Below are positions 1-8,251 of a DNA stretch of 21,380 nucleotides, one piece after another. The number at the start of each line of letters is the position of its first letter. Positions within the stretch are counted from its first letter, which is position 1. Below the pieces are notes generated by a model. That model did not search any database and was not told the origin of the DNA. It was given only the letters and a program-made list of their open reading frames with translations. The translations under genes were made by a program, and so were the position numbers. The DNA comes from Chloroflexota bacterium (GTDB lineage: Bacteria; Chloroflexota; Dehalococcoidia; UBA6926; JACQUM01), in the NCBI GenBank assembly GCA_016210295.1, contig JACQUM010000039.1, forward strand, positions 1-21,380, read 5' to 3'.

Positions 1-347
1 CCCTGATGCTGGCTCGCCAACTCCTATCCCGCCACCGCTTGGGCACCCGTCAGGTCATCATGATCACCGACGGCGAGCCGACGGCCCACCTGGAGAACGG
101 TGTCCCCTTCTTCAGCTACCCGCCCAGCGCCCGAACCATTGAGGCGACCCTGAAGGAGGTGCGTAAGTGCACCCAGGAGGGGATCGTCATCAACGTGTTC
201 ATGCTGGAGATGGCTTACTACCTCGTCCACTTCATACGCCAGTTGACCCAGATCAACCGGGGTAGGGCCTTCTTCACCACGCCCGATAAGCTGGGCAGCT
301 ACGTGATGGTGGACTATCTGTCCAACAAGCGCCGCGCCGCGGGCTAG
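1..347 (+). CDS. VWA-domain protein, C-terminal part (cut by left window edge)
   Basis: The reading frame is open at the left edge (codon CTG at 3-5 precedes the first ATG at 6), so only the last ~114 residues are present. The segment VIMITDGEPTAHLE is the central strand and DGE/T metal-site region of a von Willebrand factor A domain, and the tail INRGRAFFTTPDKLG is characteristic of the bacterial VWA proteins that are encoded beside AAA+ or other P-loop ATPases. VWA domains bind partners through a divalent metal; proteins of this group usually act as adaptors for ATPases (family knowledge). The following ATPase gene starts 8 nt after the stop, so the two are probably co-transcribed and may cooperate. 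The N-terminal part and the start are outside the window. Confidence 0.85.
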   Translation, partial: LMLARQLLSRHRLGTRQVIMITDGEPTAHLENGVPFFSYPPSARTIEATLKEVRKCTQEGIVINVFMLEMAYYLVHFIRQLTQINRGRAFFTTPDKLGSYVMVDYLSNKRRAAG

Positions 348-355
348 AGGTTCCC

Positions 356-1201
356 GTGCCGCCCTCCGGCGGGCGCCCCGGCCGCCCCTGGCTCGGTAGC
401 CTCGACTTCTGGCTTTCGCCTCCCCGCCTGACCCTGGCGCATCTCTTCGAGGCGCAGAGTCTTGACCCTTCTCTGGCAGCCCTCCTCTGGCTGTTCTTGG
501 AGCGGCGGGCCTCTCTCATCGTCGCCGCGCCTCCTCGCCTGGCCGGCAAGACCACTACTCTGGTCGCCCTCCTCGACCTCCTTCCGGCGCAGGTGGACGT
601 CTACCCGGTCTGGGGCCAGGGGGAGACCTTCGCATTTCTCGACGGCGCCGACCCGGCCCGTGCCTACCTCTTGGTGGACGAGATATCTCCCCACTTCTCC
701 CATTATCTGTGGGGGCCCGCCCTTTTGCGCCTCTTCCAGGCCTTGAAGGACGGTTACCCTTTCGCGGGGACGATGCACGCGGGCTCGCCGGAGGAGGCGC
801 TGGGGGAACTGGAGTACGGGGGAGCCTTTGGCGGAGATAGGACTGCTCTTCCCGACCTGATCGTGATTCTCCGCTCCGATCCCCGGCAGAATCGCGGAGT
901 GGAGTCGGTGACGTACCTCGAAGGCCTGGATGCCGCCGGCCACGTCGTCTTTCGGCCTCTGGCCCGGTGGGACGCGGAGTCCCAGGGGTTCCGACAGGAG
1001 TGGGAGACGGCCACGGAGAAAGCCCTGGAGCGTCGCCTGGGGCTGGAGGAGGAAGTGCTCCGCAAGGAGATGGAGCGGCGGGCCGCCTACCTGTCCGGTA
1101 TCTGCCGGGCGCCGGGGCGCGGCGCGCCCCCCGTGGATGTCCGGGACGGGATATTGCGCTACTACGCTTCTCTTTCCAATAGGCGGGGTGAGAAGGCGTG
1201 A
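356..1201 (+). CDS. Small P-loop ATPase, VirB11/PilT-like, degenerate Walker A
   Basis: A 281-residue protein begun by GTG, with AGAGG just upstream. Residues 59-67 (PPRLAGKTT) look like a Walker A loop whose first glycine is replaced by proline; residues 104-110 (YLLVDEI) fit Walker B, and FAGTMHAGSPEEAL resembles the His-containing segment of secretion/pilus ATPases (TxHA). The length is shorter than full CpaF/VirB11 proteins and no N-terminal domain is evident. The C-terminal ~70 residues are charged and helical (EWETATEKALERRLGLEEEV). It follows the VWA gene by 8 nt, and its TGA stop overlaps the GTG start of the next gene (GTGA), so translation is probably coupled. Function is inferred only: an ATPase partner of the VWA protein, possibly for envelope assembly. 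The family call is moderate and the substrate unknown. Confidence 0.6.
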   Translation: MPPSGGRPGRPWLGSLDFWLSPPRLTLAHLFEAQSLDPSLAALLWLFLERRASLIVAAPPRLAGKTTTLVALLDLLPAQVDVYPVWGQGETFAFLDGADPARAYLLVDEISPHFSHYLWGPALLRLFQALKDGYPFAGTMHAGSPEEALGELEYGGAFGGDRTALPDLIVILRSDPRQNRGVESVTYLEGLDAAGHVVFRPLARWDAESQGFRQEWETATEKALERRLGLEEEVLRKEMERRAAYLSGICRAPGRGAPPVDVRDGILRYYASLSNRRGEKA

Positions 1202-2745
1202 CTCCGCCGCCCACGGAGCTCCTCTTCCGCAACGGCCTTGTCCTCACTCTGGACCCGGAGAGGCCGGAGGCGCGGGCCGTGGCCGTCCACCAGGGGCGGA
1301 TCGTCGCCGTTGGCTCCGAGGCGGAGGCCCGCCACGCCGTGGGGCGGAAAGCAAGGGTCGTTGACCTCCGGGGACGGGCGCTCCTGCCGGGCTTCGGCGA
1401 CGCCCATGTCCACCTGGCGCTCCTGGGGCTGCGGGGCCGCTGGCTCGACCTTTCGGGGTGTGCCTTCGCAGGCGACGTCTTGCGCCTCGTAAAGCAGAGG
1501 GCGATGGAGCTGCCCGAAGGCGAGTGGCTCTACGGCTGGGGCTGGGACCCCGAACGCCTGGCCGAGGGGCGTCCCTCCTCTCGGGCGGAGATGGACGCCG
1601 CCGCTCCCGGTCGCCCCGTCCTCCTGGGCCGGGGCGACGGACATTTTGGCGTGGCGAACTCCCTGGCCCTGGCGAAGGCGGGGATTACCCGGACAATGCC
1701 TTCGCCGCCGGGCGGGGAGATCCTCCGGGCTCCGGACGGGGAGCCGACGGGCGAGCTTTCGGAGAGCGCCTTTCATCTGGCCTGGAACGCCATGATGGCC
1801 GAGCTAGCCTCCGAGGACTTCGTCGAGCCCATCCTGAAGGGGGCCGAGATAGCCCTGCGGGCGGGAGTGACCCTGGCCCACTGCGTGCTGCTGGAGAACG
1901 TCGCCGCCGAGATCGAGGCGTTCAGGGAGCTGGACGAGGCCGGGCGCCTGCCTTTGCGGTGCTGCCTCCTGGTTCCCGTGGAGGCTCTGGAGACCCTGCC
2001 GACGGGGCTTCTCCACTGGAGGGGAACGCGGGCGTGGGTGAGGGCAGTGAAGCTCTTTGCCGATGGGACGCTGTACGCCCGGACGGCGGCCCTGCGCGCC
2101 CCTTACGCCGACGGGGAGGGAGGGGTGGGGGCCTTAAACTATGATGTTGGGATGCTTCGTTCCCTCATCGCGAAGGCCGACGGTGCCGGGCTCCAGGTGG
2201 CAGTCCACGCCGTGGGCGACCGGGCGGTGGAGGCGGTTCTAGATGTCTATGCCGCCGTGGTGGGACGGGAGAAGAGACCGCGCATCGAGCACGCCACCGT
2301 CCTGGGCCCCGACCTGGTGGAGAGAATGGCGAGGCAGGGGGTGGTCGCCACCCTCCAGCCACGCCGACAGGCGCAGCTCGTCGCGCGGCTGGGGAAGGAA
2401 CGGGCGGGGTGGGCCAACCCCTGGCGGGCCCTGGTGGACGCGGGCGTCCATGTAGCCGGCAGCTCCGACGCGCCGTACCTGCAACCGGCGCCGTCGCCCC
2501 TGGCGGGCCTGGCGGAGGCGGTGCGCAAGGGTCTGACCGTGGAAGAGGCCCTGCGGGCTTTCACCTATGGACCGGCTTACGCCGCCTTCCTGGAGGATGA
2601 GACGGGTGTCTTGAAGCCGGCGATGGCGGCGGACCTGGTGGTGCTGGAGAGAGACCCCCGGGGTCTCTCTCCAGATGAGATCGAAAGGCTGGCCGTGGAG
2701 ATGACGGTGGTGGGTGGGGAGGTGGGGTCTACGCGCTCGCCCTGA
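1198..2745 (+). CDS. Amidohydrolase, YtcJ-like (Amidohydro_3)
   Basis: A 515-residue metal-dependent hydrolase of the amidohydrolase superfamily. The N-terminal beta-sandwich segment (LLFRNGLVLTLDP) leads to the metal-binding HxH in GFGDAHVHL (His70, His72). Further superfamily landmarks are QVAVHAVGDRAVE, the His in RIEHATVL and the late Asp in AGSSDAP. The C-terminal AADLVVLERDP strand closes the composite sandwich. Family members hydrolyse amide or imide bonds in small molecules; the actual substrate cannot be told from sequence. Start is the GTG at 1198, overlapping the previous stop by 4 nt. Length (515) is normal for YtcJ-type proteins (about 530). The protein looks cytoplasmic, with no signal peptide. 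Confidence 0.9.
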   Translation: MTPPPTELLFRNGLVLTLDPERPEARAVAVHQGRIVAVGSEAEARHAVGRKARVVDLRGRALLPGFGDAHVHLALLGLRGRWLDLSGCAFAGDVLRLVKQRAMELPEGEWLYGWGWDPERLAEGRPSSRAEMDAAAPGRPVLLGRGDGHFGVANSLALAKAGITRTMPSPPGGEILRAPDGEPTGELSESAFHLAWNAMMAELASEDFVEPILKGAEIALRAGVTLAHCVLLENVAAEIEAFRELDEAGRLPLRCCLLVPVEALETLPTGLLHWRGTRAWVRAVKLFADGTLYARTAALRAPYADGEGGVGALNYDVGMLRSLIAKADGAGLQVAVHAVGDRAVEAVLDVYAAVVGREKRPRIEHATVLGPDLVERMARQGVVATLQPRRQAQLVARLGKERAGWANPWRALVDAGVHVAGSSDAPYLQPAPSPLAGLAEAVRKGLTVEEALRAFTYGPAYAAFLEDETGVLKPAMAADLVVLERDPRGLSPDEIERLAVEMTVVGGEVGSTRSP

Positions 2746-2757
2746 GCCCCTGCCTCT

Positions 2758-2864
2758 GTCATTCTGAGGGAGCGAAGCGACCGAAGAATCTGCTCATGGC
2801 AAGCCGCGCGAAGGGTTCATGGTCGTAGATTCTGAGTCCGGACTTCGTCGGGGCTCAGAATGAC
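2758..2864. repeat. REP/MITE-like element with perfect 11-bp inverted ends
   Basis: The interval is bounded by GTCATTCTGAG (2758-2768) and its exact reverse complement CTCAGAATGAC (2854-2864). Between them lie GGAGCGAAGCGACCGAAGAA and a second internal TTCTGAG. It fills the gap between two convergent genes. A diverged relative is at 15093-15204. It has no coding capacity; it is probably a non-autonomous mobile or REP-type repeat. Confidence 0.7.
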
Positions 2865-2869
2865 GAGGG

Positions 2870-3226
2870 TCACAGCGCCAGGCCGCGCACGGGGATGAGG
2901 CGGCGGTCCACAGGGTCCGCAGCCATACGGAACCCCTCCAGGGTGTAGGCGCCGAGGAGAGCGGGAGAGCCCTCGTCACCGAAGACCACGAAGGTGACGT
3001 GTGCCTGGCCATTGAGGCGCACCGAGGTCTGGGCAACATCCCGCTCGATCACCCGTCCGTCGGCGGTCTCGAACTCCCAGCGGGCGCTGGGGCGCACGCT
3101 CAGCCGCGCGAGCACGCCGCGGGGGACCCGCGTGTACGTGGCCCCGGTGTCTACCAGGGCCTCCAGGGCCTCCCACCGGGAGCCTGCGAGGTCGCCGATC
3201 TCGAAGCCTACGCGGAATGTCCCCAC
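2870..3226 (-). CDS. Retropepsin-like aspartyl protease (clan AA), single domain
   Basis: A 118-residue protein containing the active-site triad motif ALVDTGATYT near residues 24-33 and the second conserved element LLGAYTLEGF near residues 90-99. Together these define the single-domain bacterial retropepsin-like fold, which works as a dimer with one Asp from each chain. There is no signal peptide or membrane helix, so it is probably cytosolic. Its length is typical for these small bacterial proteases. It lies 128 nt downstream of the FAD oxidase gene on the same strand, so it may be the last gene of that transcript or have its own promoter. Its physiological target is unknown. Confidence 0.75.
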   Translation of the reverse strand: MGTFRVGFEIGDLAGSRWEALEALVDTGATYTRVPRGVLARLSVRPSARWEFETADGRVIERDVAQTSVRLNGQAHVTFVVFGDEGSPALLGAYTLEGFRMAADPVDRRLIPVRGLAL

Positions 3227-3354
3227 GACCTGCCTCTCTCTTCCATCTTACAGGCTCGCCCGCACCGCTGCTTGTGACGGCCCCCGCCATGTGAACAAGG
3301 TGGGGTGGAGGAGGGAGGTCAGGAGCTCCAGGCCATCCACGACGCGCGTTCCTC

Positions 3355-4764
3355 CTATGGCAGCAGCTTGCCGGGGTTCATGATGCCGGCGGGGTCCATC
3401 GCCTCCTTGAGGCGGCGGAGGAGGGCCACTCCTCCCTCGCCTAGCTCCTTCGGCAGAAGGTGGCGGAGCCGCAGGCCGACGCCGTGGCAGTACTCCACGC
3501 TGCCGCCCATCTCTTGGGCCAGAGTCAGGACTCGGTCGGAGACGGCCTGCATCCTCTCCCCGCTTCCCTCGCCTCCCACGGGGTCGGAGGCGCTGATGGA
3601 GAAGAGTTCCGGCTGCCCCCAGATGGCGCACTCCCGGACGGTCATACCCGCCTCCTGGTAGAGGCGAATGCCCTCGGCGCGCAAGGGGAGAACCGCGGAC
3701 ACGGGCAGGGCGACGTGGAGGTAAGCGAAGGCGTGGGCGCCGGGCCGCCAGGGCCGCCTTTCTCCCGCCGCGCGGCGGGCCTGATAGCGCTCCGCAGACT
3801 CGTGGCGACGCCGCCAGAAATCGTTGGCCGGACCGGGGCCCAGGTCGCGTCCTGTGTGCTCCCCGCAGAGCGACCGCGTCTCCTCCTCGATGGGGCCGAT
3901 GAGGCGGCGGGAACCGTCCAGGACCAGGTGCAGAAGGGCGGGATGGGCTCCCTCTCCTGTGATGGGATGGCTCTCGTCAGAGTCCTCCTCGTAGAAATCG
4001 ACCATGGTGGGCCGGAGGCCGTGGCGGGTGAAATCGAGGATGGCGGCATAGCCGTCGGCGAAGCTGGGGAACTCGAGGCTGAGATGACGCCGACGCTCCG
4101 GGATGGGGTGGACGCGGAGGGTCGCCTCGGTGATGACTCCGAAGGTCCCCTCGCCACCTATGAAGAGGCGCTTCAGGTCGAGGCCTGCCACCTGGGGCAC
4201 GGCGGGCGCCCGGACGACCTCTCCGGTGGGCAGGACGGCCTCTATACCCAGGACCTGCCGTCCCATGGGCCCGAAGCCCGCCGCCATGTAGCCCACGCCG
4301 TTGGTGGAGATGGCCCCGCCCACGGTGGCGATGGGCTGGCTCCAGGGGTCGTGACCGAGGAAAAGGCCGTGGAGGCGGAGGGCTTTATCGAGGTCGGCGA
4401 GGAGAACGCCTGGCTGCACCGTGGCGGCCATGTCCTCCTGGCTGATGCGCAGGACACGGTCCATGCCCCGGAGGTCGATGGTGATCCCCTCGGAGATGGA
4501 GACGGCCCCGCCCATGATGCCCGTCCCTCCGCCGTAGGGGACGACGGGCGTCCGCGTCTCCGTGGCGAGGCGAAGGATGTCGGCCACCTCTTGAGTGGAG
4601 GAGGGCCGCACGACGAAGGCAGGGGACGTGGCGGAGACGCCTTTGGGGAGCCGTGCCCAGGTGGAGGCGTCCCACGCATAGGCTTCCCGCTGGGCACCTT
4701 CGGTCAAGAGCCTCTCCGGGCCGACGATTTGCCTCAGGCGCTTGAGGAGCTTCGCCCGCTCCAT
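3355..4764 (-). CDS. FAD-linked oxidase, GlcD/D-lactate dehydrogenase type
   Basis: A 469-residue flavoprotein of the PCMH/VAO family. The FAD-binding part contains VVPYGGGTGIMGGAV (about residues 73-87), then ATVGGAISTNGVGYMAAGFG and IGGEGTFGVITEATLRV, the usual order of pyrophosphate- and isoalloxazine-contacting segments. The C-terminal half is a FAD-oxidase cap domain ending in MDPAGIMNPGKLLP, the standard tail of GlcD, D-lactate dehydrogenase and alkyl-DHAP synthase relatives. It probably oxidises a 2-hydroxyacid and passes electrons on to quinone or an Fe-S partner; no GlcE or GlcF partner is in the window, so the substrate is open. It starts 22 nt after the aquaporin stop on the same strand. 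No strong Shine-Dalgarno precedes the ATG. Confidence 0.88.
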   Translation of the reverse strand: MERAKLLKRLRQIVGPERLLTEGAQREAYAWDASTWARLPKGVSATSPAFVVRPSSTQEVADILRLATETRTPVVPYGGGTGIMGGAVSISEGITIDLRGMDRVLRISQEDMAATVQPGVLLADLDKALRLHGLFLGHDPWSQPIATVGGAISTNGVGYMAAGFGPMGRQVLGIEAVLPTGEVVRAPAVPQVAGLDLKRLFIGGEGTFGVITEATLRVHPIPERRRHLSLEFPSFADGYAAILDFTRHGLRPTMVDFYEEDSDESHPITGEGAHPALLHLVLDGSRRLIGPIEEETRSLCGEHTGRDLGPGPANDFWRRRHESAERYQARRAAGERRPWRPGAHAFAYLHVALPVSAVLPLRAEGIRLYQEAGMTVRECAIWGQPELFSISASDPVGGEGSGERMQAVSDRVLTLAQEMGGSVEYCHGVGLRLRHLLPKELGEGGVALLRRLKEAMDPAGIMNPGKLLP

Positions 4765-4786
4765 TTGTGGCCGTCTCAGGACGCTG

Positions 4787-5473
4787 CTAGGAACTCGGAG
4801 AGCGGGTCTGGAGGACGAAATGCGCCACCAGCGCCGCGACGGCGCCGCCCGTCACCGGCCCGATCCAGTAGACCAGGTGGTCGCTCCAGTAGCCACCGGC
4901 CAAGGCGGGCCCGAAGGCCCGGGCGGGGTTCATGGCCGCGCCGGTGAGCGGCCCGCCTGCCAGGATGTCCAGGGCCACGGTGAGGCCGATGGCCAAGGGA
5001 GCGATGGCCTTGGGACCCTCGGAGTGCCCCGCGGTCTGGAAGATGACGAAGACGAGGATGAAGGTGAGGACCGCCTCGACGAGGACGCCCGTGCCAAAGG
5101 CGACGCCCGTTCCCAACTCCGTCGCGCCCAGGTGGGCAACTTGCCAGGCGGACTCGGGGAACACGGCCCGGAGGAGGAAGCCGCCGATGGCGGCGCCGGC
5201 GAGCTGGGCGATGACATAGACCACGGCGGTGACGAGAGAGATGCGACGGGTGATGAGGAAGCCGATGGTGACGGCGGGGTTGATGTGCCCGCCGGAGAGG
5301 TGGCCGGTGGCGGCGACGCCCGTGAAGATGGCGAGCCCGTGGGCCAGGGCGATGCCGATCAGGCCCGAGGCACCCCCTGTGATGCTGTTGGCGATGATGG
5401 AGCCCGCGCCGATGAAGATGAGGACGAAGGTGGCGATCCCCTCGGCAATGGCCTGCCTGGCGAGCTGCGGCAT
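4787..5473 (-). CDS. Aquaporin / MIP-family channel
   Basis: A 228-residue integral membrane protein starting at the ATG at 5473, preceded by AAGGAGG at close spacing. Both half-helix selectivity motifs are present: HINPAVT in the first half and AMNPARAF in the second, in the inverted-repeat layout of the MIP family. About six hydrophobic segments are visible, beginning IAEGIATFVLIFIGAGSI. It conducts water or small neutral solutes such as glycerol, ammonia or hydrogen peroxide; I cannot distinguish these from sequence. It lies 17 nt downstream of the quinone oxidoreductase gene and 22 nt upstream of the FAD oxidase gene, consistent with co-transcription. Confidence 0.92.
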   Translation of the reverse strand: MPQLARQAIAEGIATFVLIFIGAGSIIANSITGGASGLIGIALAHGLAIFTGVAATGHLSGGHINPAVTIGFLITRRISLVTAVVYVIAQLAGAAIGGFLLRAVFPESAWQVAHLGATELGTGVAFGTGVLVEAVLTFILVFVIFQTAGHSEGPKAIAPLAIGLTVALDILAGGPLTGAAMNPARAFGPALAGGYWSDHLVYWIGPVTGGAVAALVAHFVLQTRSPSS

Positions 5474-5490
5474 GATGCCTCCTTCTCTCG

Positions 5491-6522
5491 TTAGACCTTC
5501 AGGATGATCTTGCCGAAGACGTTTCTGCTCTCCAGAAGCCGGTGGGCCTCCTGGGCCTGCTCCAGGGGCAAGACGGCGTGGACGATCCCCTTGAAAAGTC
5601 CCCTCTGGACCAGCTTCATGATGGTTGGGAAGTCGGAGTTGGGCAGGCCCCCCACGCCCAGGATGCTCTGGCCCTCGGTGAACAGGCGGCCCAGGTGCAG
5701 GCTGACCCGGTGCCCGGAGGTGACGCCGCAGGTCACCAGGCGGCCACCGCGTGCCAGGCACGAGAAGCTCCCCTCCCAGAGCGAGGCCCCCACGCTGTCG
5801 ATGACTATATCCACCCCACGGTCCTCGGTCAGGGCGCGGACCAGATCGGGCCAGGTCTCCTCCGTGTAGTTGACGGCCTCGTCGGCGCCCAGCTCGCGGG
5901 CCCTCTCCAGCTTCCAGTCGGCGCCGGCGGTGGCGAAGATGCGGCACCCGAAGAGGCGAGCGATCTGAATGGCGGCGCTTCCGACGCCGCTCCCCGCGGC
6001 ATGGACGAGCACCGTCTCCCCGGGCTGGACGCGGGCGCGGCCCACCATCATGCGCCATGCCGTCTTGAAGGCGATGGGCAGGGCGGCCGCCTCCTCGAAA
6101 GAGAGGGCCTCGGGAATCTTGTGTGCGTTGCGGGCGGGGGCCTTCGCTAGCTCGGCGTAACCGCCATCGGCGGTGATGCCCAGGCTGACCCGATCGGGGC
6201 AGTCCTCGTCGTGGCCCAGGAGACAGGCGTCGCAGCGACCGCAGGAGACGTTGGGGTCCACCAGGACGCGGTCGCCGGGCTGCAAGCGGTTCTGGGCCGC
6301 GGCACCCACTTCGGCCACCTCCCCGGCGAAGTCCAGCCCCAGAATGCGGGGAGTGGCGATGCGGACCCCTTTCTCGCCGGAGCGAGAGTAAAGGTCCAGG
6401 CGGTTGAGGGCTGCGGCGCGGACACGGACCAGCACCTCATCGGGACCGATGACGGGGTCGGGCCAGTCGCCGTAGAGGAGGACCTCGGGACCGCCCTGCT
6501 CGAGGATGTAGACAGCTTTCAC
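5491..6522 (-). CDS. Zinc-type alcohol dehydrogenase / quinone oxidoreductase (copy 1)
   Basis: A 343-residue medium-chain dehydrogenase/reductase. The start is the GTG at 6522 (protein begins VKAVYILEQGG read as Met), 4 nt after the stop of the small membrane-protein gene, so coupling is likely. The catalytic-domain segment ILGLDFAGEVAEVG is followed by four cysteines in C-x2-C-x2-C-x7-C spacing (CGRCDACLLGHDEDC), the structural-zinc lobe. The nucleotide-binding loop is AAGSGVGSAAIQ and the C-terminal signature is LLESRNVFGKIIL. These mark an NAD(P)H-dependent zinc-type quinone/enone reductase. A second gene of the same type lies at 8489-9517; the two share motif order and the same zinc lobe. 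Confidence 0.9.
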   Translation of the reverse strand: MKAVYILEQGGPEVLLYGDWPDPVIGPDEVLVRVRAAALNRLDLYSRSGEKGVRIATPRILGLDFAGEVAEVGAAAQNRLQPGDRVLVDPNVSCGRCDACLLGHDEDCPDRVSLGITADGGYAELAKAPARNAHKIPEALSFEEAAALPIAFKTAWRMMVGRARVQPGETVLVHAAGSGVGSAAIQIARLFGCRIFATAGADWKLERARELGADEAVNYTEETWPDLVRALTEDRGVDIVIDSVGASLWEGSFSCLARGGRLVTCGVTSGHRVSLHLGRLFTEGQSILGVGGLPNSDFPTIMKLVQRGLFKGIVHAVLPLEQAQEAHRLLESRNVFGKIILKV

Positions 6523-6526
6523 GGGG

Positions 6527-6697
6527 CTAGCTGGTCGGGGTGCCCTGGTTGCCCTGTCCTGGCGATGCGGGGCGTGGCTCTTTGAACTTATCGCGGAGGA
6601 AGAAGAAGGTGAAGGCCACGACGATGACGACGATGAACCCTGCGAAGATGACGGGGCCCAGGAGGAGAAGGGCCACAACGGTCGGGACCGCCCACAT
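6527..6697 (-). CDS. Small single-pass membrane protein (56 aa), unknown function
   Basis: A short gene that length cut-offs would miss. The ATG at 6697 is preceded by the strong Shine-Dalgarno GAGGAGGT at 5-nt spacing. The product begins MWAVPTVVALLLLGPVIFAG and continues hydrophobic to about residue 34 (FIVVIVVAFTFFFLRDK), followed by a hydrophilic tail rich in Pro, Gly and Gln. The hydrophobic stretch is long enough for one or a re-entrant pair of membrane passes. It sits 11 nt after the pdxA stop and 4 nt before the GTG of the quinone oxidoreductase. I do not recognise a family. The ribosome-binding site and spacing make it a likely real gene. Confidence 0.75.
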   Translation of the reverse strand: MWAVPTVVALLLLGPVIFAGFIVVIVVAFTFFFLRDKFKEPRPASPGQGNQGTPTS

Positions 6698-6708
6698 GGC
6701 AACCTCCT

Positions 6709-7746
6709 CTAGACTTGGGACACGGCTTGGCGGGAAGGGGCGAGGCCGGCGCCAGAGCCCAGGGCCGCCGCTAGAAGGATCGCCTCCTCCATTCCGGCGG
6801 GGTTGGCGACCCCTCGGCCGGCGATGTCGTACGCGGTCCCGTGGTCCACGGAGGTCCGGACGAAGGGGAGGCCCAGGGTCACCGCCACGCTGCGGTCGAA
6901 ATCGCGGACCTTGATGGGGATGTGGCCCTGGTCGTGGTAGAGGGCGAGGACAGCGTCGAACTCGCCTGCGACGGCGCGAAGAAAGATGGAGTCAGACGGG
7001 AAGGGGCCTGTCGCCTCAATGCCTTCCTGCCGCGCCGTGTTCACCGCGGGCCCGATTTCCTCGATCTCCTCCCGCCCGAGGATGCCGCCGTCCCCGCCGT
7101 GGGGGTTGAGGGCGGCGACGCCGATGCGAGGATGCCGAATTCCCCACTCTTCCAGCGAGCGGTGAGTGAGGCGAAGCCGGGCCAGCACTCGCTCGCGAGT
7201 CACGTAGCTCGCCGCCTGAGCAAGGGGAACGTGAGTGGTCAGGTGGACGACTCGCAGGCCGCCGCCCACCAGCATGGTCGCCGTGTCTGTGACGCCAGCC
7301 AGCCTGCTGAGGATTTCCAAATGGCCGATCTCCTGGTACCCGGCCAGATGGACAGCCTCCTTGTTGATGGGGGCGGTGGCGATGGCGTCCACGGCTCCCT
7401 GGAGGGCAAGCCTTCCCGCGATCTCCACATAGGCCACCGAAGCCGCACCGCCCTCCGCAGTGGCGCGGCCGGGCTGGACATGGGTGGGGCCGGGGGCGTC
7501 CAGTACCAGGACATGCTCGCTCGCTGGCGGTGGGAACGGCTGGTCGCCTTTGGCCACCCGGCGAAGGTGGAGTTTCGGAGCAAAGGCTCGGGCCGCCTCT
7601 TGGACAAGCTCCCAGGTCCCGACCACCAGGGGACGGCATGTCCTCTGGACACGGAGAGAGACGAGGGCCTTGACGACGACCTCCGGGCCGATGCCCGCGG
7701 GATCGCCCAGGGTGATGGCGACGGTGGGGAGGCTTGTGTCCGGCAT
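6709..7746 (-). CDS. pdxA: 4-hydroxythreonine-4-phosphate dehydrogenase PdxA
   Basis: A 345-residue protein with the typical PdxA N-terminus (TVAITLGDPAGIGPEV) and all main landmarks: ATAPINKEAVHLAG, the metal-ligand HVPL segment, LNPHGGDGGILGREE, YHDQGHIPIKV and the closing GTAYDIAGRG. PdxA oxidises 4-phosphohydroxy-L-threonine with NAD(P)+ in the DXP-dependent route to pyridoxal phosphate; the metal is bound by conserved histidines. Some relatives (PdxA2) act on other phospho-sugar acids, and no other pyridoxine gene is nearby, so a PdxA2-like role cannot be excluded. It lies 53 nt downstream of the DUF2203 gene. Length is normal (about 330). Confidence 0.93.
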   Translation of the reverse strand: MPDTSLPTVAITLGDPAGIGPEVVVKALVSLRVQRTCRPLVVGTWELVQEAARAFAPKLHLRRVAKGDQPFPPPASEHVLVLDAPGPTHVQPGRATAEGGAASVAYVEIAGRLALQGAVDAIATAPINKEAVHLAGYQEIGHLEILSRLAGVTDTATMLVGGGLRVVHLTTHVPLAQAASYVTRERVLARLRLTHRSLEEWGIRHPRIGVAALNPHGGDGGILGREEIEEIGPAVNTARQEGIEATGPFPSDSIFLRAVAGEFDAVLALYHDQGHIPIKVRDFDRSVAVTLGLPFVRTSVDHGTAYDIAGRGVANPAGMEEAILLAAALGSGAGLAPSRQAVSQV

Positions 7747-7799
7747 GGCGCCCTCATTCTACGCCCCAGGGAGGAGAGCCAGCAAGGAAGCGCGCTGCG

Positions 7800-8195
7800 T
7801 CAAAGGCGCTGGCGGCCTCGATAGCCGGTCTCGAGAGCATGCCACCACTCCACCTGCTCCTCGCCCATGTGCCAGCAGAGGTAGACCTCCCGGCCTTCCC
7901 GCAGGGCGAGAAAGTCTATCAGGCCCCGTTCGATGTCCTTCACCTCGCAGCCCAGAGCCTGGGCCTCCTCGACCGTTTCGTTGATCTGGCGGCGGCGCTC
8001 TTCGATCTGACGGTGTCTGGCGACGATCTCGGTGGAGTGGCTGGCGTGGCCGTTTCCCTTGGTTGGCGGCATGAGGGCCTTCAGCTCCTCTTTCGCCTTC
8101 GCCAGATCGTGGACGAGGCGTTGGATACGGCCCAGGAGGGTACGCAAGGCGGGGAGAAGGGCGTTGGCCTCTTCGCGGGAGAAATAACGGGGCAT
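7800..8195 (-). CDS. DUF2203 family protein
   Basis: A 131-residue protein starting MPRYFSREEANALLPALRTL, the characteristic opening of DUF2203 proteins. A central helical, charged stretch (RHRQIEERRRQINETVEEAQ) is followed by the conserved GCEVKDIERGLIDFLA and VYLCWHMGEEQVEWWH blocks. The fold is probably mainly alpha-helical and cytosolic. No biochemical function is established for the family to my knowledge. It is the first gene of the leftward run, 30 nt downstream of a TATAAT box on the minus strand. Confidence 0.88.
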   Translation of the reverse strand: MPRYFSREEANALLPALRTLLGRIQRLVHDLAKAKEELKALMPPTKGNGHASHSTEIVARHRQIEERRRQINETVEEAQALGCEVKDIERGLIDFLALREGREVYLCWHMGEEQVEWWHALETGYRGRQRL

Positions 8196-8224
8196 CCTCG
8201 TTCCCAGGAGGCGGTACCGCTTCC

Positions 8225-8230
8225 ATTATA
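8225..8230 (-). promoter_or_regulatory. Putative -10 box for the leftward DUF2203-pdxA run
   Basis: On the minus strand the sequence reads CCCTATAATGG, a perfect TATAAT, 30 nt upstream of the DUF2203 ATG. The -35 region is not convincing. It lies back to back with a plus-strand TATAAT at 8255-8260. Confidence 0.5.
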
Positions 8231-8251
8231 GGGTCGCGGAGGGCGATGCCC

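Noticed and set aside
3460..4947. 495-residue open frame opposite the FAD oxidase gene
   Set aside because: It is an antisense shadow of a GC-rich gene, with low-complexity Gly/Asp/Glu-rich sequence and no domain motifs.
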